Assembly (NCBI GenBank): GCA_013141115.1
Contig: JABFRP010000002.1
Span: 2,468,647-2,532,646 of the forward strand
Direction of reading: 5' to 3'
Source: Ferruginibacter sp.
GTDB taxonomy: Bacteria; Bacteroidota; Bacteroidia; Chitinophagales; Chitinophagaceae
Length of the DNA stretch: 64,000 bases
In this document: positions 55,191-64,000 of the stretch, one piece after another
How the letters are laid out: every line of letters starts with the position of its first letter
Numbering within the stretch: the stretch's first letter is position 1
The notes under the pieces: generated by a model
The model's database searches: none
The model's input: the letters and a program-made list of their open reading frames with translations, nothing else
Told to the model about the DNA's origin: nothing
Translations under genes and position numbers: made by a program

Positions 55191-56396
55191 TTAAAAATTA
55201 ATATCAGTTAATAATTTTATACGCAATCTTGCTGCTTTTTCTACAGCGATATCTTTTACTACAGCAACACATTTTTTACAATCCATTTTTTTAGCACCGG
55301 CAATCAGCAGGGGATAAGCTTCTTCAAAATCAAATTGTTTTATTTGTGTACCGGCCCATGTTTTTTCTTTGGAGAGATAAGGATACAGTGCATCAAAAGC
55401 TTTTTTTAATGATTTACCGGATGGTGAATTATAGTTCCAGAAATCGATGTTCGTTTTTTCAGACATCTGGGCAATGTAAAAAAATGCTTCCATTGCAAAA
55501 ACCGTATAGTGTAATGAAGTAGTGCGTTCCATTTCCAAAGGAAACATGCCTGTATCATCCATTTGTTTATCCAGCCGGTCTTGCGCATTTAGTACAATTT
55601 TTTTTGCCAGGTTGGTATTGCCAATAAACAAAGCCATTGATAAACGCTGGGCATCATACCAATCGCCATGATTGTTTTTTGCATTCATTTCATCAATGCC
55701 ATTCTTGCTGGTTTGCATCCAGTTTAAAAAATCAGCAAACCATTGTTTCATCCCAAGCTGATCTTTTACCGTCCAGTATTTGGATGTTTGTATTAGGCCA
55801 ATAGCATCTGTTACTTTTATAAAATGTCTTGAATCTATCAGGCCTGCGCCTCTGCCATCATTGGTGCCTTTTATTGCCTGGGCAAAATTCAGGTTCGCAT
55901 TCATTTTGGTTGCTGTATCTAAAAACCAAACACGAAGTAAATGTGCAGCATGTTCTGCATATTTATTTTCTCCTGAAAAATAATAGGCAAGCCCTAATGT
56001 ATTTACTACTTCACAAAGCTTAGGCATGTATTCTTTATCATTATATTCTTTTACTTCAGGATTTGTTTGGCCATCTTTTCTTATATAAGGCAATCCATTA
56101 GCTGTTGCAGGGTTGGGCCAAAAGTAGGGCGCAAGGCTCATGTAATCATGCTTGTTGCCGCTTGGCGGATCGTTCTTTTTTTCCATTACACTAACCGGTG
56201 CAAAATCCAACGCTTTGTCGGCATCTTTTATCAGCTGCTTATATGCAGGAGTAATTAGCGGGTCTTTGGCATTGATCCTGCTTTTACTTTTTTCAAGTGC
56301 TACAGCATTAATAGCAAACACAAGTGGCTCCTGTGCTTTGCTGTTAATGCAAAGCAAAACTAAAAGTGCAACGAAAAATGAACTCTTTTTTTTCAT
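55191..56396 (-). CDS. Alginate_lyase-family polysaccharide lyase (PL5/PL38-like)
   Basis: A 401-residue exported enzyme. Signal peptide 1-21 (CINSKAQ). The alpha/alpha barrel of the alginate_lyase family is seen in DYMSLAPYFWPNPATANGLP, KLCEVVNTLGLAYYFSGENK, and ENNHGDWY-type active-site segment MNAKNNHGDWYDAQRLSMAL (Asn-Asn-His). A later segment reads EMERTTSLHYTVFAMEAFF with a possible catalytic Tyr. Members cut alginate or beta-1,4-glucuronan by beta-elimination. Its place directly before SusC supports a polyuronate substrate. Confidence 0.85.
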   Translation of the reverse strand: MKKKSSFFVALLVLLCINSKAQEPLVFAINAVALEKSKSRINAKDPLITPAYKQLIKDADKALDFAPVSVMEKKNDPPSGNKHDYMSLAPYFWPNPATANGLPYIRKDGQTNPEVKEYNDKEYMPKLCEVVNTLGLAYYFSGENKYAEHAAHLLRVWFLDTATKMNANLNFAQAIKGTNDGRGAGLIDSRHFIKVTDAIGLIQTSKYWTVKDQLGMKQWFADFLNWMQTSKNGIDEMNAKNNHGDWYDAQRLSMALFIGNTNLAKKIVLNAQDRLDKQMDDTGMFPLEMERTTSLHYTVFAMEAFFYIAQMSEKTNIDFWNYNSPSGKSLKKAFDALYPYLSKEKTWAGTQIKQFDFEEAYPLLIAGAKKMDCKKCVAVVKDIAVEKAARLRIKLLTDINF

Positions 56397-56406
56397 GTTA
56401 TGTCAA

Positions 56407-59400
56407 TTACTTAGTAACGGCAATTGTTTTTTGCAGGTTAACGCCGTTGCCAACAACGTTTAATAAATAAATACCTGTTGGTAATGTTGATACATCTATA
56501 TCACTATTGATAAATCCTGCAGGCATATACACATTCTTCTTTGTTATAAACTGCCCGGATATATTGTATAAAACAATATCAGCTAATGCCGGTTCCGGCG
56601 AATACAATCTTACAGTAAGCGTTGTATTATTTTTCATGTAGGCATTAATATATTTTAAACTGGTACCGCTTGTGGGTAATACGGTTAGCCTGCCATCAGT
56701 AAAAGTTATGGTATAGTTAGCCGATGTTGCTGCTTGCGGTGCTAAGGAATAATAGCCCGGTGCAGAGGTTATGGTGGCCGCAGTTGCAACACTTACCGGA
56801 GTAGTAAGGTTAACAGCAGTTTCGCCTAACACAAATCCAGTATAGGTAATTGTAAAATCCGGATTCGCTATTCCAAAATTTCTAACCGTATCTTTTACTT
56901 TTATAGTAAGCGCCGCTTTGTTTACAGTAAGTGTTCTTACTACATCTGCTGCAGCAAAATAACCAACACTACCCGCTTGTGATGCGGTGATAGTAGTAGT
57001 GCCGGCCCCAACAATATGAATATTATTACCCGTAATAGTTGCTACAGCAGGGTTGCTGATTACAAATGTTATGGGGATAGTGTTGTTGGTACTTGTAGCA
57101 CCGTGGGCAAAATCTGCATTACCATAAGTTTTTACAACAGGTGCAGCAAAAGTTATAATTTGATTTTGTTTAGCCTGAACTGTAAGTGTGCCATTTACAT
57201 GAGTAATAGTGTAATTAGCAGCAGTGGCGCCACTTGCAGTTATTGGGTATGCGCCGGGTAAAGACGTTGTTATTGCCGTGGTAGTAATGGTTGGTGGTGT
57301 TAACAGTACTGCGGATGTTTCGCTTAGCACAAAGCCGGTATAAGTTACCGTTAGTGTTGGGTTTACCTGGCCTTCAAATTTTAATTTATCATCAGCCTTA
57401 ATAGTTAATGCCGCTTTGTTTACAGTTAAAGTTCTGGTTACACTTGCTGAAGGATAAAATCCGTCACTTGCCTGCGAAGCAGTAATATCTGCAGTGCCTG
57501 CACCAACTATATGTATGCTGCCAGCTACAATTGTTGCAACCGCAGTATTATTGCTGCTGTAAACAATTGGCTGTGTAGTGTTTAAACTTGTAGCACCACC
57601 ATTAAAATCGGCATTACCGTACGTTTTTACAGGCAGTACATTAAATATAAATGGATTAACCTGCGGTACTGCACCGGCGCCGAAGGATCCAAAACTACTT
57701 ACTGTTGCAGTAACGGTGTTGGCAGTATTATCGCCTGTGCCAATTGGCGAATTCCAGGAGCTGCCATTATTTTGGATAAGGCCAATATCAGTATTGGGTA
57801 AAGTGGTAAATGTAGCGCCTTCCAGTGCGGTATTCCAGTTTAATTGCACTGTTGTATTTCCAGTTCCATTAAGCCTGTAGATATTCCAAACCGCATTTAC
57901 TACCTGTTGTTTTTGAACAGCGGTGAGTGCTGTGCCGGTAATTGTGCCGTTAGAGGTGATACCTTCAAAAGCAGCAACAGTAAAATCGGATATTGTTGTA
58001 GGGTTGATGGTAACAGGCAAAAAATAATTTGTTGTGCCTACCGGTATTGTTGTGGCTGCTGTGATACCATCGTATTGAACGATACTTTGAACACCTGTGG
58101 CCGCTGTATAATCTGCCGCTATGTATTTTGTGGTACTGAAGTTGCCGTTGATAATTGCAGCGGGCCTTATATGTACTGTATCCAATGGACGCAGTGTAAG
58201 TTTACCATTTATTAAAAGATGATTGTAAATGTTTATTCCCCTGTTAACGGTAACATCTGCGTTTACTTCTACAGAGCCTGCATTGATCATTGTATTGGCA
58301 GAACTAGAGCTGATACCAAAAGGTTTTGTGGTAGCACCGTTTAAAATATAATTGGTACCCGACTGAAAGTTTTTTGTATCTGTTATTATAATGCTTCCGG
58401 TAAGCGAATCCATTCCATTTGCATTTGCAGTTACTAATGTAGCGGTATCACTTAAGAAAGTAAACGTGGAGGCAGTGGTAGTGGTTGTTGCAGGTTTTGA
58501 TAAGTTGAGTGTTGCGTTAGTGCCGGAAAATCCTACGATGTTAGTATTCACATCGAGGCCATTGCCTGTGGCACCTAAGCCGGTTACCCCGGCAATTGTT
58601 CCCACAACTCCGGTTACAATGTACGATCCTGCAGTGGTGTTACCTGTTACACTAACTGCCGAGCCATTTACTCTTGATGTAAAAGTACCGGTGCCGGTTA
58701 ACTGACTTACAGCACCAAAATTTAATTTGCCAATAATATTGGCGGTACTTGCTACGGTTAAACTTTTATCAAGATTAACCGTACTGTAATTGGCTACCGT
58801 AAATGAAGGGGCATCAATTGTTCCTGAACCGGAAATGGTTTGTGTGGTATTACCACCCATTACAATAATGTTACTGCTTAAAACAGGGCCATTTAATATG
58901 CCATTAACCGTTAAATTACCCAGTATGGGTGTGTTGCCACTGGTGTGTGTAATAAATGTACAACCATTATCTACAGTTAAGTTTTCAATTTTATGATACG
59001 GTCCGTCCGATTTAAAAGTAGCTGCGTTTTGTATAAAGATATTAGCCAGAATTTTTTGATTACCCCAAGAAGAACTGGCGTATGCAGTAGTTCCATCAAG
59101 GTAACTTATGTTTGAACCTTTAATGTATAAATTACTGCCCGGTTCAAAATTAGTTTGTTGTACTGTGGAGCTGCTGCCAATTGGGCTTCTGCCGGTATAG
59201 TAATGCAAAGATGCTCCTGTTTTAAAAAGAACACCTGATGTAACAGATGCATTAAAGCCCGAACTGGCTGTAGAATCGGTGATATAGCATGCCGCACCTG
59301 TTGCAAAAACAACATTGTTTGCAGCAGCAGCAGTAATAAAACTGCGGGTATGCACTGATGTGGAAAGCGGGCTTAAATAAACTGTACCACTTATTAACGC

Positions 59401-59847
59401 CGTAGCATTAGTGGTTACAACAGTTTGTACATCGTAATTATAAATAGCGGTGCCTAGTGTTAGGGTACAACCGGCATCTACTGTTAAATCGTTAGCAGCC
59501 GTGCCATCTCCGTTGATTGTGATAACGGCACTTCCGGCTGCAGAGCGGCCAATATTTACTAAGGCCCCATTTTGCAATTTTAGTTGGGCGCAGTTGGTTG
59601 AGGTTGCTGTGGCGGTAACCAGCCCGGTTGCAGGTGTAGTACCTCCAATATTGCTGCCGTCAAAAATTAATATGTCTGTAGCTGCCGCCGCCGCCCTTGT
59701 TGTACCGCTGCCATTGAGTGCTGTGTTCCAGTTGGTGTTTGATGTAAAGCTGGTAGGCGCTGTACCACCCACCCAGTAATAAGTTGTTTGTGCATTCACC
59801 AGGTGAATGCCTGCGATGAGTAAACCGGCGAGTAAAAACTTTTTCAT
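56407..59847 (-). CDS. Large T9SS-secreted protein with tandem MBG repeats
   Basis: A 1146-residue exported protein. Signal peptide 1-19 (HLVNAQ). Residues about 20-700 are low-complexity beta-helix-like sequence rich in Thr, Asn, Gly. Two tandem units of about 160 residues follow, each with a KTYGNADF opening, an Ig-like VGAGT..ITASQA segment, and an MBG domain (NKAALTIK ... YTGFVL ... ANYTIT). The C-terminus (LYNISGQFITKKNVYM, GIYLLNVVGNGVNLQKTIAV) is a type A T9SS sorting domain. It sits inside the polyuronate locus, ten bases from the lyase gene, so it probably acts on or near the glycan at the surface. Confidence 0.82.
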   Translation of the reverse strand: MKKFLLAGLLIAGIHLVNAQTTYYWVGGTAPTSFTSNTNWNTALNGSGTTRAAAAATDILIFDGSNIGGTTPATGLVTATATSTNCAQLKLQNGALVNIGRSAAGSAVITINGDGTAANDLTVDAGCTLTLGTAIYNYDVQTVVTTNATALISGTVYLSPLSTSVHTRSFITAAAANNVVFATGAACYITDSTASSGFNASVTSGVLFKTGASLHYYTGRSPIGSSSTVQQTNFEPGSNLYIKGSNISYLDGTTAYASSSWGNQKILANIFIQNAATFKSDGPYHKIENLTVDNGCTFITHTSGNTPILGNLTVNGILNGPVLSSNIIVMGGNTTQTISGSGTIDAPSFTVANYSTVNLDKSLTVASTANIIGKLNFGAVSQLTGTGTFTSRVNGSAVSVTGNTTAGSYIVTGVVGTIAGVTGLGATGNGLDVNTNIVGFSGTNATLNLSKPATTTTTASTFTFLSDTATLVTANANGMDSLTGSIIITDTKNFQSGTNYILNGATTKPFGISSSSANTMINAGSVEVNADVTVNRGINIYNHLLINGKLTLRPLDTVHIRPAAIINGNFSTTKYIAADYTAATGVQSIVQYDGITAATTIPVGTTNYFLPVTINPTTISDFTVAAFEGITSNGTITGTALTAVQKQQVVNAVWNIYRLNGTGNTTVQLNWNTALEGATFTTLPNTDIGLIQNNGSSWNSPIGTGDNTANTVTATVSSFGSFGAGAVPQVNPFIFNVLPVKTYGNADFNGGATSLNTTQPIVYSSNNTAVATIVAGSIHIVGAGTADITASQASDGFYPSASVTRTLTVNKAALTIKADDKLKFEGQVNPTLTVTYTGFVLSETSAVLLTPPTITTTAITTSLPGAYPITASGATAANYTITHVNGTLTVQAKQNQIITFAAPVVKTYGNADFAHGATSTNNTIPITFVISNPAVATITGNNIHIVGAGTTTITASQAGSVGYFAAADVVRTLTVNKAALTIKVKDTVRNFGIANPDFTITYTGFVLGETAVNLTTPVSVATAATITSAPGYYSLAPQAATSANYTITFTDGRLTVLPTSGTSLKYINAYMKNNTTLTVRLYSPEPALADIVLYNISGQFITKKNVYMPAGFINSDIDVSTLPTGIYLLNVVGNGVNLQKTIAVTK

Positions 59848-59889
59848 ATTAGCAGCATTTAAGATTATCGTTATTAAGTAAAATATTTT

Positions 59890-61176
59890 TTATTGAACTG
59901 TTTTCTTTTTAGATGAAACAAATATGATGCAGAGCCATCCCAACGGAACCACCACCGCCGCAAGAATAAAAAATGACGTGTAACTTGTTTTAGTTAAAAC
60001 AGGAACTAATAATGTTGTAATGATAGTGCCTGCAACTGCTGCTGTACCGCCCATACCTGCAACTGTACCTACATTTTTACCACTGAAATAATCTGATGGT
60101 AATGTTTGCAGGTTGTTGATTAAAAATTGAAAGCCAAATAATGTAGCACTTATGAGTGCAATAGCAAGATTTACATTTTCTTTTAAACCATCAAGGTAAT
60201 ATACAATGGCTACCAGCGATACCAGCATGATGACACAACCAATAGTAATGGCTCTTTTTCTTGCTTTGGTTGCAGCCATTCCTTTTTTTATTAATGCGGA
60301 AGAATAGAAACCTCCGGTTAATCCACCAATAGCTGCAAACAAATAGGGCAGCCATGCAAACCCTCCCACCTGTTTAATATCAAATGCAAATTGTTCTTTT
60401 AAAAAAGTGGGCAACCAGGTAAGAAACATCCACCAAACGGGATCAAGAAAAAAGCGGGATGTAATAATGCCCCAGGTATTTTTAAACTGCAACAGTTGTG
60501 CCCAGGTATATACGGTAGTGTCTGCTGTAACTGTTTTTTTATCAACAGCGTTATCTAAAATATAGTCATGTTCTTCTTTAGTGATGTATTTGTTATTATC
60601 AGGAGTACCCCTGTTAATAAGCAACCATGGAATGATCCACAAAAAACCGAGGATGCCAATACCAACAAAAGTACCCCGCCAGCCAAAGGCGAGATAGATA
60701 GCTGCAATTACCGGCGCAGCCACCACGCCACCTAATGAAGCACCTGCACCAAATATGCCTTGAGCAATAGCACGTTCTTTTGCAGGAAACCATTCCGCAT
60801 TACTTTTTGTAGCACCTGGCCAGTTACCAGCTTCACTAACGCCCAGCATTGCCCTGAAAATATTAAAAGAGAATAAGGATTTTGCTAAAGCATGTAATGC
60901 AATGGACACACTCCATGCTGCAATAGATACTGCCATACCCAATCTTGTTCCAATAGCATCCATCATTTTGCCGGTAACGGTTTGGCCTACGGCATAAGCT
61001 ATCATAAAGAAGGTGGTTATTAAAGCCAGTGCATTTTTATTATCTGCATCTGCAATCCCAAATTCTTTATAGATATAAGGCCACATAATGTTGATGGCGC
61101 TCCGGTCAATATAATTAATGATCGTTGATACGCCTATCAAACCAATGATCCACCATCTGAGTCCTTTTATTTTCAT
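59890..61176 (-). CDS. MFS transporter, hexuronate (ExuT-like) type
   Basis: A 428-residue inner-membrane protein with about 12 helices of the anion:cation symporter group. The first helix GLIGVSTIINYIDRSAINIM has the family's NYIDR motif, and GVSEAGNWPGATKSNAEWFP is the signature region for hexuronate/hexarate carriers. I start it at the ATG at 61176 (MKIKGLRWW); the longer frame uses a TTG. In this locus it probably imports the unsaturated uronate (DEH) or glucuronate. Confidence 0.92.
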   Translation of the reverse strand: MKIKGLRWWIIGLIGVSTIINYIDRSAINIMWPYIYKEFGIADADNKNALALITTFFMIAYAVGQTVTGKMMDAIGTRLGMAVSIAAWSVSIALHALAKSLFSFNIFRAMLGVSEAGNWPGATKSNAEWFPAKERAIAQGIFGAGASLGGVVAAPVIAAIYLAFGWRGTFVGIGILGFLWIIPWLLINRGTPDNNKYITKEEHDYILDNAVDKKTVTADTTVYTWAQLLQFKNTWGIITSRFFLDPVWWMFLTWLPTFLKEQFAFDIKQVGGFAWLPYLFAAIGGLTGGFYSSALIKKGMAATKARKRAITIGCVIMLVSLVAIVYYLDGLKENVNLAIALISATLFGFQFLINNLQTLPSDYFSGKNVGTVAGMGGTAAVAGTIITTLLVPVLTKTSYTSFFILAAVVVPLGWLCIIFVSSKKKTVQ

Positions 61177-61197
61177 ATACAAGCCTGAACCGTTAGG

Positions 61198-62211
61198 TTA
61201 ATTACTAAGTGGGATATTTGCTGCACCGCTGGCAGCTCCCGTTACTATGTTATTGGTATATACTTTATTGCCAGTTGTGGTACCATTGCTGCCACTTAAT
61301 TGGATATTAAAACCATAACCTGTTGCACTAACTGTACAATGGTTGTTTTTAAATTCGTTGTAGTTACCCCAGCCTGCAACAGCGCAATGCACCTGGTAAC
61401 CATCTTTAAAAATGGAGCCGCCGGGGTTGGTGCCAATATTGTTTTCAATTAAAGTATAATTGCCTTTTACATCAATCCAGCTATCCCCGCTGTTGGCACC
61501 GTTAATGCCGCTGGCATCAAAATTATTTTCACGTATTATTCCACCTGTAGTGCCTTCTTTTATATCAATACATTCGGCAGAAATGTTGGGGCCAATTTTA
61601 TTTTTTGTGATCAGGTTGGAATCGCAAAGATCAGGATTGCCATTACTGTAATTAGCCCAGTTGTTTTTTGCCGAACCAATATAAATACCTTCGCCATAGT
61701 CCGGCGTTTTTAAACCTGTATTGCTGATATCAGTCTTTTGTATGGTATTGTGAGCGCTGAATTTGCGAAGATGAATGGCTTCTTCTCCAATATTAAAAAC
61801 TCTTATTCCATCAATAACACTGTATTCAGATCCATCAACCATCAACCCTTTTAAACCATTGGTAATGGTAAATCCTTTAATGATCCAGTAATTGGATTGC
61901 AGGTATAATACATAGCCGGTATTAATATCACCTGCATCTAAAACAGCATTACGGCTTCCTCTTAAAATAATTGGTTTTGCAGCAGTGCCGTTTACACCTG
62001 CGGCAATAACAAATTTGCCGCTGTACAATCCGTCGGCCATTACAATCTCATCACCGGCTTTTGCATTGGCCAATGCGGCTTTTAATTCAGTAGCCGTTTG
62101 TACATTGATGATTTTACTTACGGGTAAAATGTTTTCAACCGGCGCAGTTTTTTTACTGCAGGCTAATAGCAATATTATTGCAACAATTTGTATAAGGTTT
62201 ATTATTTTCAT
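61198..62211 (-). CDS. Right-handed beta-helix lipoprotein
   Basis: A 337-residue lipoprotein (lipobox LLLACSKK, Cys18). After a linker, the sequence is a pectate-lyase-like parallel beta-helix: LKAALANAKAGDEIVMADGL, NYWIIKGFTITNGLKGLMVD, GEEAIHLRKFSAHNTIQ, AECIDIKEGTTGGIIRENNF. Similar folds occur in PL6 alginate lyases and in mannuronan epimerases. The best-known catalytic Lys/Arg pair of PL6 cannot be assigned by eye, so it may be a lyase, epimerase or binding protein. It lies between KdgF and the transporter. Confidence 0.75.
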   Translation of the reverse strand: MKIINLIQIVAIILLLACSKKTAPVENILPVSKIINVQTATELKAALANAKAGDEIVMADGLYSGKFVIAAGVNGTAAKPIILRGSRNAVLDAGDINTGYVLYLQSNYWIIKGFTITNGLKGLMVDGSEYSVIDGIRVFNIGEEAIHLRKFSAHNTIQKTDISNTGLKTPDYGEGIYIGSAKNNWANYSNGNPDLCDSNLITKNKIGPNISAECIDIKEGTTGGIIRENNFDASGINGANSGDSWIDVKGNYTLIENNIGTNPGGSIFKDGYQVHCAVAGWGNYNEFKNNHCTVSATGYGFNIQLSGSNGTTTGNKVYTNNIVTGAASGAANIPLSN

Positions 62212-62221
62212 TGCCTGATTA

Positions 62222-62584
62222 TTATTCCTTTACAGTAATAAAATCTTCTCTCATCGGGCTAAATACATCTATCAGCACACCTGCTTCAATACATACAGCG
62301 CCGTGCCATACATTTGGGGGAATATAAAAAGCATCGCCGGCAGATAGTATTTTTTTCTTACCATCAATCTCTACCTCAAATACACCACTTTCCACATGGC
62401 TGATCTGTGTGTGATGGTGCTGGTGTACAGTGCCAATTCCACCGGTTTCAAATTCTACTCTTACAAGCATCAGCCTGTCATCATAAGCCATAATTTTTCT
62501 TCGCACACCTTCTGCCATTTGCTGCCAGGGCACATCAGTGTTTTCAATAAATACTTTTGCAGTTTCAGTTGTTTCCATGTTCAT
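62222..62584 (-). CDS. kdgF: KdgF-like cupin (unsaturated uronate ring opening)
   Basis: A 120-residue single cupin. Metal ligands are in TVHQHHHTQISHVESGVFEVE (His-His-His-Gln-like first motif, cut here to HQHHHTQISH) and PPNVWHGAV (His). KdgF enzymes turn the closed unsaturated uronate from alginate or pectin lyases into the linear keto form that then becomes DEH/DKI. I start it at the ATG at 62584 (MNMETTE); a longer frame uses TTG, and a second ATG at 62578 is possible. It is in an operon with the PL17 lyase (22-base gap). Confidence 0.87.
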   Translation of the reverse strand: MNMETTETAKVFIENTDVPWQQMAEGVRRKIMAYDDRLMLVRVEFETGGIGTVHQHHHTQISHVESGVFEVEIDGKKKILSAGDAFYIPPNVWHGAVCIEAGVLIDVFSPMREDFITVKE

Positions 62585-62605
62585 TAATTTAGTGGTCAAA
62601 TTATT

Positions 62606-64000
62606 TTATTGCAATCGGGTTTCGTTATACAAAACTGTATAAGGCCCTGTCCATGTTATATTTTTAAATGTATGTTTGCTTTGTGCCTTAAAGTCTTTGT
62701 TGCATTGGGCAATAAGCAATTCTTTACCCGCAATAATTATTGCTGCAATAGTAATATCATCATCGTTGTGTAAAAGTTTTATACTTTGTACAGCAGTATA
62801 AGCGTCAGAAGAGTATTCCATGATGGGATCAAAACTGCCATGTATCTCTACCACATTTATAAAAGATTGGCTCGTCCCTTTTTTACGGATGATATAAGCT
62901 GGCTCACGGCGTAAATTAAAATTAGGATCGTTGGCGCCTGTACGGGTAAAAAATAGTTGCGCACTATCTTGTAGTAAAGAAGATACGGAGTAGTAAGTGC
63001 GATTATTTAAAAAGGTAAATTGTGCCAGGTTATTTTTTACCATAGCTTCAGCTTCTTTCCATAAAAATTGATAGCCGTTTTTTGTGCCTAAAGTTTCCTG
63101 TGCTTTTGTATGGGCAGCATACTTAAAGTTAGTGCTGATAAGGTTACCATTGTATTGAAACGGAAGATCGTACTGGTGTTCAGTAGCAGATACAGCATTA
63201 AAAATATCTGCAATAATTTTTCTGCCATCGGGCAATTGCAGCATGTATAGGGTGCGTTGCAGATGAACATTTTTATAGGCATTATCTTCTTTAGCGGCAA
63301 CAACTTGTACAGCATCACTGGTAATACTGCTGAATAATTTTTCGGCATGAAATTTTTCAGCAACTTTTTCATCGCCGTTAAACTGGCTGCTTTCATCTAC
63401 CACTATGGTATTATGAGCAATAGTTTGAGAAGCATACTCCTTATTTTCTGGTAAATACCTACCGCCATATTTTTGTTCTACGCCTATAAATCGGGCAGAA
63501 CCATAATCGGTAAGTATTTCATTGCCTTTATCAAATAAGTTAATGTTTAATTTATCAAAATGCCCGTGCGAAAGGCCGTGTGAAGTGTATTTGTAAATTA
63601 AGGTACTCAACTTATTTCCTGTACCATTACGTAACAAACTCACACCACCTTCATCACCTTTATTGCCATCTGTAAATTCAATGGTTTTGTATGGATACAA
63701 AGTGGGAATATTTTTTGCAGTTGCAATGGCTGCTGCAATAGAAGCGCCACCTTTACTCAATAAAACTTTATCCTGTTTTTTAGAAATGGTAAGCAATCCT
63801 TTATCGGCGCCATATACTTTCCACGCAATATCAATAGCAGTTACCAGTTCATTACTGGTATAATCCTTTTCTTTTAATGCATCATTGATGGGAAAGAACG
63901 TGCCATTGGTATTGGTTTGTTGCAGGCCGGCCAGCAATGCTTTTTGTAAAATACTGTTGCGGTGTTCAAATATTTTCAATTCGGGTTTTGCATGATCCAA
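62606..64000 (-). CDS. PL17-like oligoalginate lyase, C-terminal part
   Basis: The frame is open at the window edge; 464 C-terminal residues are present of an expected about 700. The visible part holds the heparinase II/III-type beta-sandwich: HGLSHGHFDKLNINLFD, DYGSARFIGVEQKYGGRYL and YASQTIAHNTIVVDESSQFN, blocks seen in PL17 exo-acting oligoalginate lyases. A remnant of the alpha/alpha toroid precedes them. It would release unsaturated uronate monomer for the next gene, KdgF. The start codon and signal peptide are outside the window. Confidence 0.82.
   Translation of the reverse strand: MDHAKPELKIFEHRNSILQKALLAGLQQTNTNGTFFPINDALKEKDYTSNELVTAIDIAWKVYGADKGLLTISKKQDKVLLSKGGASIAAAIATAKNIPTLYPYKTIEFTDGNKGDEGGVSLLRNGTGNKLSTLIYKYTSHGLSHGHFDKLNINLFDKGNEILTDYGSARFIGVEQKYGGRYLPENKEYASQTIAHNTIVVDESSQFNGDEKVAEKFHAEKLFSSITSDAVQVVAAKEDNAYKNVHLQRTLYMLQLPDGRKIIADIFNAVSATEHQYDLPFQYNGNLISTNFKYAAHTKAQETLGTKNGYQFLWKEAEAMVKNNLAQFTFLNNRTYYSVSSLLQDSAQLFFTRTGANDPNFNLRREPAYIIRKKGTSQSFINVVEIHGSFDPIMEYSSDAYTAVQSIKLLHNDDDITIAAIIIAGKELLIAQCNKDFKAQSKHTFKNITWTGPYTVLYNETRLQ

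Noticed and set aside
57016-59779. Plus-strand open frames opposite the MBG protein
   Set aside because: They are shadows of the repetitive minus-strand gene and have no family match or start context.

Overview
The window is A+T-rich DNA from a member of the Bacteroidota, most likely a Chitinophagaceae-like soil or water bacterium. Evidence: a SusC/SusD pair, two large proteins with type IX secretion C-terminal sorting domains, a DUF5916 protein, a head-GIN lipoprotein, -7 promoter boxes of the TAnnTTTG type, A-rich start contexts without clear Shine-Dalgarno sequences, and the Bacteroidota form of the S10-spc ribosomal operon. One tRNA (Ala, GGC) is present. I see no rRNA, CRISPR, transposase or prophage.

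Layout. 1-0.8 kb: 3' end of tgt and a frameshifted small membrane protein. 1-8.5 kb: an OmpA-like protein, then a sugar cluster (GH35-like enzyme, mannonate dehydratase UxuA, GH3 with PA14 insert, two-cupin protein). 8.7-16 kb (minus): ribosomal protein S1 and a 1725-residue secreted adhesin-like protein. 16.2-19.4 kb: HAD phosphatase, acyltransferase, a surface protein and a thioesterase. 19.5-22.5 kb (minus): a very compact four-gene photolyase operon (DPRP-type photolyase without Fe-S cysteines, DUF2256, TIGR03643, and a photolyase-like protein with its FAD domain first), divergent from an SDR gene across a perfect 10-bp inverted repeat. 23-31 kb: proline dehydrogenase, DUF5916, a membrane protein, a periplasmic binding protein, guaA and a head-GIN lipoprotein. 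31.4-43.9 kb: rpsJ to secY plus map, with word-like repeats and hairpins in many spacers. 44-48.8 kb: YiiX-like hydrolase, HI0933-like flavoprotein, LptF/G permease, citrate synthase, tRNA-Ala. 49-64 kb (minus): a polysaccharide utilization locus for alginate or a similar polyuronate (PL17 lyase, KdgF, beta-helix lipoprotein, hexuronate-type MFS transporter, secreted MBG-repeat protein, alginate_lyase-family enzyme, SusC, SusD, esterase).

How parts fit. The polyuronate locus would capture and cut uronate polymers. KdgF would linearise the unsaturated monomer and the MFS protein would import it. UxuA at the other end of the window feeds the same intermediate, 2-keto-3-deoxygluconate. The photolyase operon looks like a light-dependent DNA repair or photoreception unit and is the most interesting accessory system here.

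Caveat on sequence quality. Four genes (231-793, 49064-49422, 49466-50355, 51949-55172) are each broken by what looks like one missing base in a homopolymer. All four are restored by adding one base. This points to consensus errors rather than decay, but I cannot exclude real mutations. All family names come from reading the sequence; no database search was run.
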